Positions 17,372 to 27,055 of a DNA stretch of 57,666 nt are shown piece by piece; positions within the stretch are counted from its first letter, which is position 1; each line of letters begins with the position of its first letter. Source of the DNA: an uncultured Paraglaciecola sp. Lineage in GTDB: Bacteria; Pseudomonadota; Gammaproteobacteria; Enterobacterales; Alteromonadaceae. The translations under genes and the position numbers were made by a program. A model generated the notes under the pieces. That model did not search any database. It was not told the DNA's origin and saw only the letters and a program-made list of their open reading frames with translations. The stretch is from the NCBI RefSeq assembly GCF_913020055.1, contig NZ_CAJWCF010000011.1, forward strand, positions 1-57,666, read 5' to 3'.

Positions 17372-18211
17372 TTGACTGAATCAGGTACGTTGTATGTTGT
17401 TGCCACACCTATTGGCAATCTGGAAGATATTACTCACAGGGCTTTACGTATATTGGCCGAAGTCGATTTAATTGCGGCCGAAGATACTCGGCATAGTCAA
17501 CGTTTGTTGCAACACTACGATATATCCACGCGACTTACCTCTTTGCATGATCATAATGAATCTCAGCGCGCTATTCAGCTAATCGAAAAGTTGCGACTGG
17601 GTCAAAATATTGCCTTGATATCAGATGCAGGTACCCCCCTTATCAGCGACCCAGGTTATGGATTGGTCAATCAATGCCGAGATGCAGGTTTGACGGTTGT
17701 GCCATTACCGGGACCATGTGCCGCAATCACCGCATTATGTGCCGCTGGCTTAGCCACTGATAGATTTAAATTTGAGGGTTTTTTACCGGTCAAAGCTATG
17801 GCTAAACAGCAGGCACTTCAGCGCTTGCTTACCGAAACCAGTACCAGTGTTTTTTATGAGTCACCTCGAAGAGTCGCCGATACGGTCAAACTGATTGTTG
17901 CCGAGTTAGGAGAAAACCGCCAAATGGTGGTGGCAAAGGAGCTTACCAAGGCTTTTGAAACATTTTACTCAGGTAGTGCAATAGCTTGTTTAACTTGGCT
18001 TGAGGCCGATGCCAATCACCAAAGAGGTGAGTTTGTATTAATGATTGCCGGTGAAAAACAAGTTCAAACAGAGGTATCAGCCGATGCACTCAACTTACTT
18101 AAACTATTAGTCAAAGAGTTACCCCTTAAAAAAGCGGCGGCTGTGACGGCTGAACAATATGGTTTAAAGAAAAACCATCTTTATCAACTTGGTTTAGAAC
18201 TGAAGTTATGA
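17372..18211 (+). CDS. rsmI: 16S rRNA (cytidine-1402-2'-O)-methyltransferase RsmI
   Basis: 279 residues of the tetrapyrrole-methylase fold. Motifs: LYVVATPIGNLEDIT, AAEDTRHSQRLL, ALISDAGTPLISDPG, VPLPGPCAAITAL and FYESPRR. It uses S-adenosylmethionine to 2'-O-methylate C1402 of 16S rRNA. The start is TTG with GGAGAG six bases upstream. Its last four bases overlap apbE. Confidence 0.96.
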   Translation: MTESGTLYVVATPIGNLEDITHRALRILAEVDLIAAEDTRHSQRLLQHYDISTRLTSLHDHNESQRAIQLIEKLRLGQNIALISDAGTPLISDPGYGLVNQCRDAGLTVVPLPGPCAAITALCAAGLATDRFKFEGFLPVKAMAKQQALQRLLTETSTSVFYESPRRVADTVKLIVAELGENRQMVVAKELTKAFETFYSGSAIACLTWLEADANHQRGEFVLMIAGEKQVQTEVSADALNLLKLLVKELPLKKAAAVTAEQYGLKKNHLYQLGLELKL

Positions 18212-19185
18212 GAGTCCAAGGTTTAATCTCTCCCGCTTTGTTGCTAGGACTGTTGATTTATTCAGGACTCTGCGGTGCAACTTGGTTTGAAGATAACCAA
18301 GGGATAATGGGCACCAATATTCACGTAGAGCTTTGGAGTGAATCGACCCAACAAGGTGAAGAAGCAGTACAAGCTGTGATGTTTGAAATGGAGCGTATTA
18401 ATCAGCTAATGAGTCCATATATTAAAAACAGCGAGCTGAGTCAACTTAATACACATGCTGCTGAAGGAGCGGTACCCGTTTCCAAGGAATTATTCAGGCT
18501 TATTGCACTTTCGGTTGAATTAGCAAAGGAGACAGACGGTGCCTTTGATATTACTTTTGCCAGCGTAGGGTACTTGTACAACTACCGAGAGGGTCAAAAG
18601 CCCGAACAAGGCAAAATTGAAGAATTATTAAAAGCCATTGATTATCGGCATATTAAATTTGATCGAGCCCAGCACAGTATTTTTTTCGCTCATCCTAATG
18701 TAAAGATTGATCTAGGCGGCATCGCTAAAGGGCATGCGGTAGACAATGCTGTTGATATACTAAAAAAGCGTGGCATTAAACATGCTTTGGTGACGGCTGG
18801 AGGGGATACTAAATTGCTAGGTGATAGACTTGGCAAACCGTGGATGGTGGGTATTCGTGATCCTCGTAACCAAGATAAACAGGCGGTAGTTTTGCCATTA
18901 GCGGATACTGCATTATCCACTTCAGGTGATTATGAACGTTATTTTGAACAAGACGGGGTACGCTATCATCATATTCTGTCACCAAAAACAGGTTCCTCGG
19001 CCTATGAAGTACAAAGTGTGTCGATTATTGGCCAGCGCAGCACATTAAATGATGCTTTATCAACCGCAGTCTTTGTATTGGGTGTGAACAAAGGCATGGA
19101 TCTATTGAATCGTACGCCGGGCTACGATGGTATTATCGTTGATAACCAACGTAAATTGCATTATTCAAATGCCTTGAAGGAATGA
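18208..19185 (+). CDS. apbE: ApbE-family FAD:protein FMN transferase
   Basis: 325 residues with an N-terminal signal peptide, so periplasmic. Family motifs: TDGAFDITFASVG, DLGGIAKGHAVD, ALVTAGGDTKLLG, LSTSGDYERYF and DALSTAVFVLG. ApbE attaches FMN to Thr in flavoproteins such as NqrB/NqrC and RnfG. The usual nqr neighbour is not in the window. ATGA overlap with rsmI suggests co-transcription. A plain exported form is more likely than a lipoprotein, since SGLC is a poor lipobox. Confidence 0.93.
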   Translation: MRVQGLISPALLLGLLIYSGLCGATWFEDNQGIMGTNIHVELWSESTQQGEEAVQAVMFEMERINQLMSPYIKNSELSQLNTHAAEGAVPVSKELFRLIALSVELAKETDGAFDITFASVGYLYNYREGQKPEQGKIEELLKAIDYRHIKFDRAQHSIFFAHPNVKIDLGGIAKGHAVDNAVDILKKRGIKHALVTAGGDTKLLGDRLGKPWMVGIRDPRNQDKQAVVLPLADTALSTSGDYERYFEQDGVRYHHILSPKTGSSAYEVQSVSIIGQRSTLNDALSTAVFVLGVNKGMDLLNRTPGYDGIIVDNQRKLHYSNALKE

Positions 19186-19565
19186 CTTTCGTTTACCTTT
19201 AATACAAAACCTTTTTAGTGAACTGCGTGAAATTACGCTGGCATATTAAAGACCAACAGAGGTAAGTTTCTCCATTTTTTGCTATTCAACACTAGTATTT
19301 ACTCAGACAATTGGTTACTTTGGGTAACGTATTGAAAGCAATGTAATTGTTTTCAATTTGCGAAAAAAATAACCGATTATAAAACAGTGAAATAATGCAA
19401 CAAAACACTTTTATCAACACACAATTTAACGTCAATACTCTCTGGCTGCTACTTATCTAAGCGGTTAGCGTTGTGCTGGCTGCTTATATGAGTAGTCAGA
19501 CAAGTCTTTCATAAAACTCCCATCTGACTCCATATAGCAACTCACAGCAGTTTTGCGTTTTTACC
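19186..19565. other. 380-bp AT-rich gap with no gene
   Basis: I see no convincing coding frame, terminator or promoter. It separates the conserved rsmI-apbE pair from a run of accessory genes, so it may mark an insertion boundary. Confidence 0.4.
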
Positions 19566-20474
19566 ATGGATAAAGGCTCACAAGCCAAAATTAAAATTAT
19601 GTTTACACAGCAACAAAAAGGTATTTTTTATGTAGTCATGGGGACTTTGTTGTTTTCCAGCAAAGCTATTATCGTAAAAATGTTATTTCAAATTGGATTA
19701 GGTGCACTTGAATTGCAGACGTTAAGGATGCTGTTTATTTTGCCATTTTATCTAGTCATTCTTTATTGGGCTGTGTCGCGTCGGGGGTGGGGGATATCGA
19801 ATAGAGATCTAATTGGTGCAGTGTTGGCTGGAGTGGCTTGTTATCACATTGCTAGTTATCTCGATTTACAAGGGCTGTTGTACATCAGCGCGGGTTTAGA
19901 ACGGATGATATTGTTTTGTTACCCTGCAATTTCCATGTTATTTGCTTGGGTTTTTCTGAAGGAAACCGTATCACGTCGTTTATGGTTAGCTTTGGTAGTG
20001 GCTTATAGCGGTATAGGTTTATTCTTTTTTGCTGATTTAAGTTTTGGTGGAGAAAACCTTTGGTTGGGTAGTGTATTGGTGTTTATCGCCAGTGTTTTTA
20101 CTGCTTGGTATATGGTGGCTAATCAAATTTATTCTCGGCGTATTGGCAGTCAACGTTTTACTTGTATTGCTATGATTGGAGCTGCAGTTACTATGTTAAT
20201 GCACGCTACAGCTGTGGGTGTGCAGGACCTGAGTACCTTTACTGGAACCATGTATGCAGGAGCAGCAACCATTGCCATTTTTTGTACGCTTATCCCTTCA
20301 TTTTTAGTCAGCGCAGGCGTCAAAATCGTAGGGGCGAGTAAAGCTGGGATTGTCGGCGCTGTTGGGCCTTTAATGACTACCATTTTATCGAATTATTTGT
20401 TGCAAGAACCACTAGGTTGGATGCACTTTGTTGGATTAACGCTGGTTATAGTGGGGATGCGCTTGTTAAAATAA
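19566..20474 (+). CDS. EamA/DMT-family transporter, ten membrane helices
   Basis: 302 residues, nearly all hydrophobic, organised as two EamA repeats of about five helices (first ending near FFFADLSFGG, second near VIVGMRLL). Members export amino acids, nucleotides and other small metabolites; the substrate cannot be told from sequence. The start is uncertain: the first ATG adds a short polar lead, and an ATG at 19599 (MFTQQQKGIFYVV) fits most EamA proteins better. Neither has a clear ribosome site. The next gene follows 13 bases later. Confidence 0.85.
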   Translation: MDKGSQAKIKIMFTQQQKGIFYVVMGTLLFSSKAIIVKMLFQIGLGALELQTLRMLFILPFYLVILYWAVSRRGWGISNRDLIGAVLAGVACYHIASYLDLQGLLYISAGLERMILFCYPAISMLFAWVFLKETVSRRLWLALVVAYSGIGLFFFADLSFGGENLWLGSVLVFIASVFTAWYMVANQIYSRRIGSQRFTCIAMIGAAVTMLMHATAVGVQDLSTFTGTMYAGAATIAIFCTLIPSFLVSAGVKIVGASKAGIVGAVGPLMTTILSNYLLQEPLGWMHFVGLTLVIVGMRLLK

Positions 20475-20487
20475 CAAGGTTAATAAA

Positions 20488-21153
20488 TTGAAGATGAAAA
20501 CACCTGTGACTGAAAATATTTGTTTGAGTGAATTGTTGATAGATGAAATAGCGGATGCGCTACAACAGCACGGCTATATTCAGTTAACAGAATTCTTACC
20601 TGCTTGGCTTGCGACTCAATTGCAACAAGAGGCAGAGCGATTGTCTTCCATTAGTTTTAAACCCGCAGGCATTGGTCGGCAAAATAACTTGCAGCTTGAT
20701 ACACAAATAAGAACCGATACAACCTTGTGGCTTGATGGTGAGTCACTGCAACAACATGCTTATTTGCAATGTATGGAGCAGTTGCGAGTAGGTTTAAATA
20801 GACGTTTGTTTATGGGCCTATTTGATTTTGAATGTCATTTTTCTCATTATGCAGAAGGTGACTTTTATCGGCGTCACTTAGATGCATTTAAAGGGCGCAG
20901 TAATCGCATTTTAAGTACTGTGTTCTATTTGAATATAAACTGGCATAAGAATGATGGCGGAGAATTACTTTTGTATGCAGATGATCAACAGTCACCTTTG
21001 CTTGTTGTACCGCCATTGTTTAATAGCTGCATCATATTTCTAAGTGATGTTTTTCCTCACGAGGTGCTGACTAGTCATGGTGAACGATACAGTATTGCAG
21101 GTTGGTATAGGCTGAACAACAACTCCCAAGTTCATCTTGACCCCAGCCAATAA
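20488..21153 (+). CDS. 2-oxoglutarate/Fe(II) oxygenase, SM-20/PKHD-like
   Basis: 221 residues. The iron site reads His130-x-Asp132 (YRRHLDAF) and His191 (VFPHEVL), with Arg200 in ERYSIAGWYR to bind 2-oxoglutarate. These features match the prolyl-hydroxylase-like 2OG-Fe(II) superfamily. The substrate is unknown; bacterial relatives include protein and small-molecule hydroxylases. The start is TTG with AAGG eight bases upstream; an ATG two codons later also fits. Confidence 0.85.
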   Translation: MKMKTPVTENICLSELLIDEIADALQQHGYIQLTEFLPAWLATQLQQEAERLSSISFKPAGIGRQNNLQLDTQIRTDTTLWLDGESLQQHAYLQCMEQLRVGLNRRLFMGLFDFECHFSHYAEGDFYRRHLDAFKGRSNRILSTVFYLNINWHKNDGGELLLYADDQQSPLLVVPPLFNSCIIFLSDVFPHEVLTSHGERYSIAGWYRLNNNSQVHLDPSQ

Positions 21154-21243
21154 GCTAGCCTTATAAACTTCCCTTCAAATTGCTGAGTTGTGTCTATTTA
21201 CCGAAATAGGCTAAATGTAGCGCGTTTGTGATTCGAGACATAT

Positions 21244-22449
21244 ATGAGATCCCTTAAGAAATTTGTTTATTGGTTTGTATTGCCAGTTGTGGCTTTGCTT
21301 ATCATTTTGATTTTGTTTGGCCGCCAATGGGTATTCAGTTATCTTTCTCCCCCTGAAAACTTTGTATTGGCTGATGCACCTGCTGCTCCAGATTACAACA
21401 ATGCCTATTTCTGGGTTGCACATCCAGATAAAAGTGATACCTCTGATTTGGTGCCAACCACTTTGGATATCAGTGACGACTTAGCCGATAAAACAGTGGA
21501 TGTGTTTTTTGTACATTCAACGGGTTTTGTAGGGCCTGGAGGTTGGAATTCGACTATGCAAATTGAGAATTCTGAATCCCAGTCAATTGAATACATGTTA
21601 TCCAGCATGGCCAGTATTTTTAATGGATGTTGTAATATTTATGCACCCCATTACCGCGAGGCAAACATTCAATCTTTTATGCCAGAGAAGTTTGAACCTG
21701 GCACCCAAGCATTAGAATTGGCCTATCAGGATGTAGCAGCAGCCTTTGATTACTACTTACAACACTTCAATCAAGGTCGGCCTTTTATTTTAGTCGGGCA
21801 TAGTCAAGGCACCACCCATGCATTACGTCTATTAGAAGAAAAAGTCGACAACACGCCTTTATTCCAACAATTAGTGGCGGCTTATGTTGTGGGGTATTGG
21901 TTGCCTAAGGATAAATTTAGCCGAGGTTTTGAACAGATAACTCCTTGCATCGAAGCTAGTCAGACGGGTTGTATTGTCAGTTACGATACCTATGGTCAAG
22001 ACGGTCAACTAGACACTAAGGTACCCCATTGGTACAAAACAGGCTGGGAATCGAGTGAATTAGAGGATGGTTCAACAAAACCTACATTGTGTGTAAATCC
22101 ATTAAGTTGGACAGATACCTTAGTTAAGGTGGGCAAAACAGCACATTTAGGGGCCATGCCTGTAGAGTTTAAACGCACACCCGTTAATATGTTATTAGCC
22201 AATAATCCTGGGTTTGTTTTTCAAGAATTACCAGCATTAACAAATGAATTGACCTGGGCAAAATGTTCAGAGGATGGCATGCTAGAAGTGATGCAGCAGG
22301 CAGATAACGCTTTTTCAAACCACTTATCTCAACCCAATAAAAGTTATCACATACTCGACTATAGTTTGTTTTACGGCAACATTCGTCAAAACGCCATTCA
22401 GCGTGTTAGTCAATTTATGCTGACAAATAACGTGTCTCAATCAGAATAA
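21244..22449 (+). CDS. Membrane-anchored DUF3089 alpha/beta hydrolase
   Basis: 401 residues. A single N-terminal helix (about 9-25) anchors or exports it. The DUF3089 pattern is clear: VDVFFVHSTGF, NIYAPHYREA, and the nucleophile elbow GHSQGT (Ser188). These proteins are predicted esterases or lipases; the substrate is unknown. The next hydrolase gene follows 19 bp later on the same strand. Confidence 0.82.
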   Translation: MRSLKKFVYWFVLPVVALLIILILFGRQWVFSYLSPPENFVLADAPAAPDYNNAYFWVAHPDKSDTSDLVPTTLDISDDLADKTVDVFFVHSTGFVGPGGWNSTMQIENSESQSIEYMLSSMASIFNGCCNIYAPHYREANIQSFMPEKFEPGTQALELAYQDVAAAFDYYLQHFNQGRPFILVGHSQGTTHALRLLEEKVDNTPLFQQLVAAYVVGYWLPKDKFSRGFEQITPCIEASQTGCIVSYDTYGQDGQLDTKVPHWYKTGWESSELEDGSTKPTLCVNPLSWTDTLVKVGKTAHLGAMPVEFKRTPVNMLLANNPGFVFQELPALTNELTWAKCSEDGMLEVMQQADNAFSNHLSQPNKSYHILDYSLFYGNIRQNAIQRVSQFMLTNNVSQSE

Positions 22450-22468
22450 TAATCCCAAGGAATATAGA

Positions 22469-23761
22469 ATGACTGCTTTTAAAACCGTGTTTCAACAAAC
22501 ACTCAAAGCCTCTTTTTTGCTGATTTGTAGTGGCGTGGCGTGCAGCAGTTCTGCAGCCGATAGCGCGCAACAATTGTATACATCGCAACCTGATGTCACG
22601 CCCGAATTAGGTAAGCGTGGTGCTTACTCTGTTGGCGTTAGGACAATACAGGCAACTAACCCACAACAATTAAGTGCCACAGATTATCAAAGCCTAGAAG
22701 ACAGGACTTTGACCCTAGAAGTATGGTATCCAGCAGTCACTCAAGAAACGGATGCGCGCGCGACCTATAAGAATGTCACTCGCACCCATAAAGCGTTTTC
22801 ACTTCAAGGCAACAGTGTAAGAGACGCCAAAACTAATCCAGAAAAAACCTACCCGCTGGTGGTGTTATCCCATGGCTATACTGGTTACCGTACTATTATG
22901 TTTTATCTTGGTGAGCATTTAGCGAGCCACGGTTATGTAGTTGTAGGCATTGATCATACTGACTCCACCACAGGTGAAGTTGATTTTAAAAATGCGCCTT
23001 TTGCTGGTTTTCCCAGTACCTTAATCAATCGCGCCCGTGACCAACAATTTGTATTGGATTATTTCACCTCAGCCAAGTCTGACTTGGCAAAAGTGGTGAA
23101 CCCTAACCTAGCTTCTGTGATTGGTTATTCTATGGGTGGTTATGGCGCGGTGAATACAGTAGGCGGCTGCTACAACTTTAATCAGCAAGGTCTACAAGCT
23201 TTCGGTTTTCCTGAACCCGCTGCAAAAGCCTTGCTACCCGTATTTAACATTTGTAATGCGGGACGAGAGCAGGTCGATAGCCGTTGGAAAGCGATGGTGG
23301 CATATGCACCTTGGGGGCAAGAAAATAACTTACATAAATTGGATGCGATCCAAGTGCCAAGTTTATACGTTACCGGCTCACTTGATGATGTCTCTGGTTA
23401 CGAGCAAGGAGTGAAAAAGTTATTTGAACAGTCGCCAGCAAAAGATAGTTTTATGTTGGTGTATGAGAATGCCCGTCATAATATTGCCCCACATCCAGCG
23501 CCAGAAATTGCCTACGCAGCAGATGCAGACCTAGGCCATTATTACGAACCTACTTGGAGTAGTGAAACTTTTAACCGTATTAATCAACATATGACCTTGG
23601 CCTTTTTAGATTGTTATGTAAAACAACAAACATCATCTTGTGATTATCTGCCTAAAAGAGAAAATGCGACCCAATCTAAACAAGCAGACGGCAAGTTGAA
23701 TGAACCTTGGCCTGGTTTTGCAAATAGATGGGGTGTGGGTATGAAGTTTATCCGAAAATAG
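22469..23761 (+). CDS. Secreted alpha/beta hydrolase, platelet-activating-factor-acetylhydrolase/dienelactone-hydrolase-like
   Basis: 430 residues with an N-terminal signal peptide (to about residue 30). Hydrolase elements: LEVWYPA, VVLSHGYTGYRT (oxyanion side), GIDHTDSTTGE, the nucleophile GYSMGG (Ser221), LYVTGSLDD, and a late His in YENARHNI. The layout resembles bacterial PAF-acetylhydrolase-like or PET-hydrolase-like secreted esterases. The exact substrate is unknown. Next to another hydrolase, it may work on a common ester polymer or lipid (inference). Confidence 0.82.
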   Translation: MTAFKTVFQQTLKASFLLICSGVACSSSAADSAQQLYTSQPDVTPELGKRGAYSVGVRTIQATNPQQLSATDYQSLEDRTLTLEVWYPAVTQETDARATYKNVTRTHKAFSLQGNSVRDAKTNPEKTYPLVVLSHGYTGYRTIMFYLGEHLASHGYVVVGIDHTDSTTGEVDFKNAPFAGFPSTLINRARDQQFVLDYFTSAKSDLAKVVNPNLASVIGYSMGGYGAVNTVGGCYNFNQQGLQAFGFPEPAAKALLPVFNICNAGREQVDSRWKAMVAYAPWGQENNLHKLDAIQVPSLYVTGSLDDVSGYEQGVKKLFEQSPAKDSFMLVYENARHNIAPHPAPEIAYAADADLGHYYEPTWSSETFNRINQHMTLAFLDCYVKQQTSSCDYLPKRENATQSKQADGKLNEPWPGFANRWGVGMKFIRK

Positions 23762-23798
23762 CCAGCTGCATGGGCAGCTCTTTGGAGTGAAAGGCCAA

Positions 23799-24578
23799 AT
23801 GTACATAGATATTTATCAAGTTGATGCTTTTGCAGAACGAGTCTTTGAGGGTAATCCAGCCGCAGTTTACCCTTTAGATGCTTGGATAGCTGACGAGTTA
23901 TTGCAAAATATTGCTCAGGCAAACAATTTGTCTGAGACGGCTTTTTTTGTGCCTTATCAAGACAAATTTCAATTGCGTTGGTTCACTTCCTCACATGAAG
24001 TGAACTTATGTGGTCACGCCACTTTGGCCGCTGCTCATGTGTTGTTTACACATTTAAACTATCAAAAATCTGAAATATGTTTCACTACAAAAAGTGGTGA
24101 TTTATTGGTAACAAAAAGATCTAAAGGTCTAGAAATGGACTTTCCAGCATCAATGCCAAAACCCATTATTGCTCCTGATAATCTATTGTTGGGTCTAGGT
24201 ATCAAACCTAAAGCAGTACTCGCTGCTTTTGACTACATTATTGAGCTAGAGGATGAACTAGCTGTGGCCGCACTGTCGCCTGATTTAGCCTTATGGAAAA
24301 GCCTTGATCTAAGAGGTGTGGTGGTCACTGCTCCAGGGCGAAACGTTGATTTTGTTAGCCGCTGTTTTTTCCCAAAACTTGATGTGGATGAAGATGTGGT
24401 GACTGGCTCTGCCCATTGTGAATTCGCTCCGTATTGGGCACACAAGCGAGCAAAACACAAGCTGAAAGCTAAGCAGTTATCATCAAGAACGGGCTTTATT
24501 AGCTGCCAATTACAAGGCGACCGAGTGTTAATAACTGGGAAGGCGGTGGATAATATGCACGGAAAAATCACGCTTTAA
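23799..24578 (+). CDS. PhzF-family isomerase
   Basis: 259 residues. Family sequence: IYQVDAFAERVFEGNPAAVYP, catalytic Glu46 in NNLSETAFF, LRWFTSSHEVNLCGHATLA, and DVVTGSAHCEFAPYW. PhzF itself isomerises DHHA in phenazine synthesis, but no other phz gene is near, so this is one of the many general PhzF-like enzymes. ATG chosen because AAAGG lies four bases before it; a GTG four codons upstream is preceded by a poorer site. Confidence 0.9.
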   Translation: MYIDIYQVDAFAERVFEGNPAAVYPLDAWIADELLQNIAQANNLSETAFFVPYQDKFQLRWFTSSHEVNLCGHATLAAAHVLFTHLNYQKSEICFTTKSGDLLVTKRSKGLEMDFPASMPKPIIAPDNLLLGLGIKPKAVLAAFDYIIELEDELAVAALSPDLALWKSLDLRGVVVTAPGRNVDFVSRCFFPKLDVDEDVVTGSAHCEFAPYWAHKRAKHKLKAKQLSSRTGFISCQLQGDRVLITGKAVDNMHGKITL

Positions 24579-24888
24579 AAGTAGATCCCCAATTCACATT
24601 TATTAAGAATGACGTTTTACTTTACTTACTCTAAAGCTAAATTTAGAACGAGGAATAGATCAACAAGATTATCAATATAGTAATTGGATTGTAATGTATT
24701 CAGCAGTGCACATTGATTATGAACGAACAAAGGCCCTCCTAAATCGATTATGGTTCACGCTTGTTTGTTGGCATTGAAGTGCTTTACAATCGAAATATTT
24801 AAACGTGCTATCTACTACAGCTATTAATATCAGAGCTTACCGCCCTCCTCAAGCCAGAAGTTAGATATTTATTGCATTAGGGAATTAT
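24579..24888. other. 310-bp AT-rich gap with no gene
   Basis: Nothing coding is visible. It separates the hydrolase/PhzF genes from the TPR-SET gene and must contain that gene's promoter, which I cannot place. Confidence 0.4.
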
Positions 24889-26880
24889 ATGTTAACTAAA
24901 CTTGCTCAAGCTCAGCAGCTAGCAACGAATAAAAAGTTTAAGAAGGCCTTACAGATTGTTAAAAAAATCACACCAAAAACCACATTAGAAAAATATCACG
25001 TGTTAGAGATTGAAGCTTTGTGCCACTTTAATACTAAAAATTATCAAATCGCCTTACTGAAAACAGAATTGGCACTCAGTTGCACAGACAGCACCGAGAA
25101 AAAGCTGTATTCCCTAAACAATTTGGCGACCTTATCAGAAAAGTTGAATCAACAACCCAATGCTATTGAATACTTCAAGCAATACCTAGCAATCGACAAT
25201 TCTCTTAACTCAGCCAAACAGCGTTATAAGTTAATTGCCTTAGCTTTCTCAGAAGCGGATTATGCCACAGTAGAAAAATATGCTCCGCTATTAAGTAATG
25301 TTATGGAATATGCCTCTGAAGCGACCATCATACTTGCCCAAGCAGCAATAATTAACGGCCACTATGATGAGGCATTAACTTATTTATCAAAAGTATCTGC
25401 GGATATTAAAACTGAAGGAGTATTAGCTTTTAGTCAAAAACAGATCACCACAGTTTTAAACGGATTTCACAAAGTGGAGGCCTTTGTAGAAGAGGCTAGT
25501 TTGTTAAAGACATTGGAAAGTAACTATAAACATGAGTCCTGGTACGAAAATGTACAATCGCGAATTGCCAATATCGGAAAAGTAACGAAAAAAGGTGTTG
25601 AATGCCGCTATTCAGAGATTGAACCGCCCCCCCAAAATGGTCGCGTCATTGGCAATACTTCTGAAGTGGTTCATTTGGTAAAAAAATTAATAGTTGAAAT
25701 GGAATCAATGGGCGCATTTTTTCATGAAAACCTTCAAATTACTGAAAATAAGGGTGAAATTAGCGTTTGTTTTATGAAAGAAAGTCGCACTGAAGAGCTT
25801 TTAATGGAGGCTCCGATTAAATGTATGCCTTTTCTAGAAGATTATAAATTTTCCCTAGATAAAAACTACAATATTTCTTTTGCAGCAAAAAAGAATATGC
25901 TTAATCCTTATGCGAAAAAGATTTTATCTTTAGTCTTGGACCTATTTAACGCATGTAACAAAATTGAAAATTGGAAATCCAGTTACCCCTTATTTGCTCT
26001 CGCAGGGCATGAGGAATTAATCGACAATATACTTTTTGCCCGCGCAAATCGTACCGCATACGCCAATTACAAAGCGGACAAAATAGAAAACATTAGTGAT
26101 GAGGCAGTGATACAAAGCTTTTTTGGTTCCAGAACGATGTCTTTTTCGGATGCATGTTTACGACAAATTGGCTCTAAGACCAAAAATGTGTCTGAGCAGG
26201 CGATAATTCCGGTAATCGAACTTATCAATCATCATATGAGTGCACCCGCTTTTCAAAGAGATTATAAAACTAACAACCTACAAACATACTCTGGCTCAGG
26301 TAAAGCAGGGCGTGAAGTGTTTGCTCGTTATAATCTGGATGACCCATTACTTACGTTTTTAGTTTATGGTTTTGTCGATCAATCAGCACAATGGATATAT
26401 TCGGTGCCAGTGTCACTTAAAACCAAAATGGGTATTAACATTACAATCAACAATTATGTAAAAGCATTGAGCGTTGAGCTGACTCCTAATCACTTGTTAG
26501 GGGTTAATGATTACTTGCCCGCAAGTATCACTCGCAAAGGTAAATATGCGATTGTATCCAAGTTAATTATCCCGGCGGCTGGCGAAGCCAGCATTATGCA
26601 TGCTGTACTCACCCATCTATTGCAATCCATTGATTTAGAGGAAGCTTACAATAATCCTAAAAACCTAGAGCTAGAAATTCAAAACCTTGAGGAGCAATTA
26701 GTAAAACTAAATAGAATATATTGGACCAATCTAAAAGCCATGACCTTATCCAAAATGCAATCAACTAATCCTCCTCCAAAATTCGCCACCGAACAATTGG
26801 TCGAGTTAAGCGAGTTTTGCCTCAATCATATTAACCAATACTATGCCTCGACGGGGCACATAATAACGACTCGCAAATAG
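24889..26880 (+). CDS. TPR protein with a SET-like (LSMT-type) domain
   Basis: 663 residues, no signal peptide, so cytosolic. The first ~210 residues are TPR-like helical repeats (KKFKKALQIVKKI, NYQIALLKTELAL, YDEALTYLSKV). From about 250 to 510 the sequence resembles a SET domain of the Rubisco/SETD6 methyltransferase type: GEISVCF, PVIELINHHMSAP (Asn447-His448), GREVFARYN (Tyr481 in the catalytic-Tyr place) and LLTFLVYGFVDQ (493-498). In SET enzymes the NH motif binds S-adenosylmethionine. Protein lysine methylation is the inferred activity; the substrate is unknown. The C-terminal ~150 residues are helical. It lies directly upstream of prsT on the same strand, which may be chance. Confidence 0.6.
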   Translation: MLTKLAQAQQLATNKKFKKALQIVKKITPKTTLEKYHVLEIEALCHFNTKNYQIALLKTELALSCTDSTEKKLYSLNNLATLSEKLNQQPNAIEYFKQYLAIDNSLNSAKQRYKLIALAFSEADYATVEKYAPLLSNVMEYASEATIILAQAAIINGHYDEALTYLSKVSADIKTEGVLAFSQKQITTVLNGFHKVEAFVEEASLLKTLESNYKHESWYENVQSRIANIGKVTKKGVECRYSEIEPPPQNGRVIGNTSEVVHLVKKLIVEMESMGAFFHENLQITENKGEISVCFMKESRTEELLMEAPIKCMPFLEDYKFSLDKNYNISFAAKKNMLNPYAKKILSLVLDLFNACNKIENWKSSYPLFALAGHEELIDNILFARANRTAYANYKADKIENISDEAVIQSFFGSRTMSFSDACLRQIGSKTKNVSEQAIIPVIELINHHMSAPAFQRDYKTNNLQTYSGSGKAGREVFARYNLDDPLLTFLVYGFVDQSAQWIYSVPVSLKTKMGINITINNYVKALSVELTPNHLLGVNDYLPASITRKGKYAIVSKLIIPAAGEASIMHAVLTHLLQSIDLEEAYNNPKNLELEIQNLEEQLVKLNRIYWTNLKAMTLSKMQSTNPPPKFATEQLVELSEFCLNHINQYYASTGHIITTRK

Positions 26881-27055
26881 CGAATTTAGCTTTCATTCTT
26901 TTCTCTATGTTTTTTGAACCGAAATTGTTGACTTGTTTGCGTTTCATCTAATTTACGTACTTTAAAGTATCGCCAATTCAATATATGATCTTGATACCCT
27001 CGTATCATGGATTGAATGTATGCGTATCGTCCTTTATTAAAAGTTGAAGGATCAA

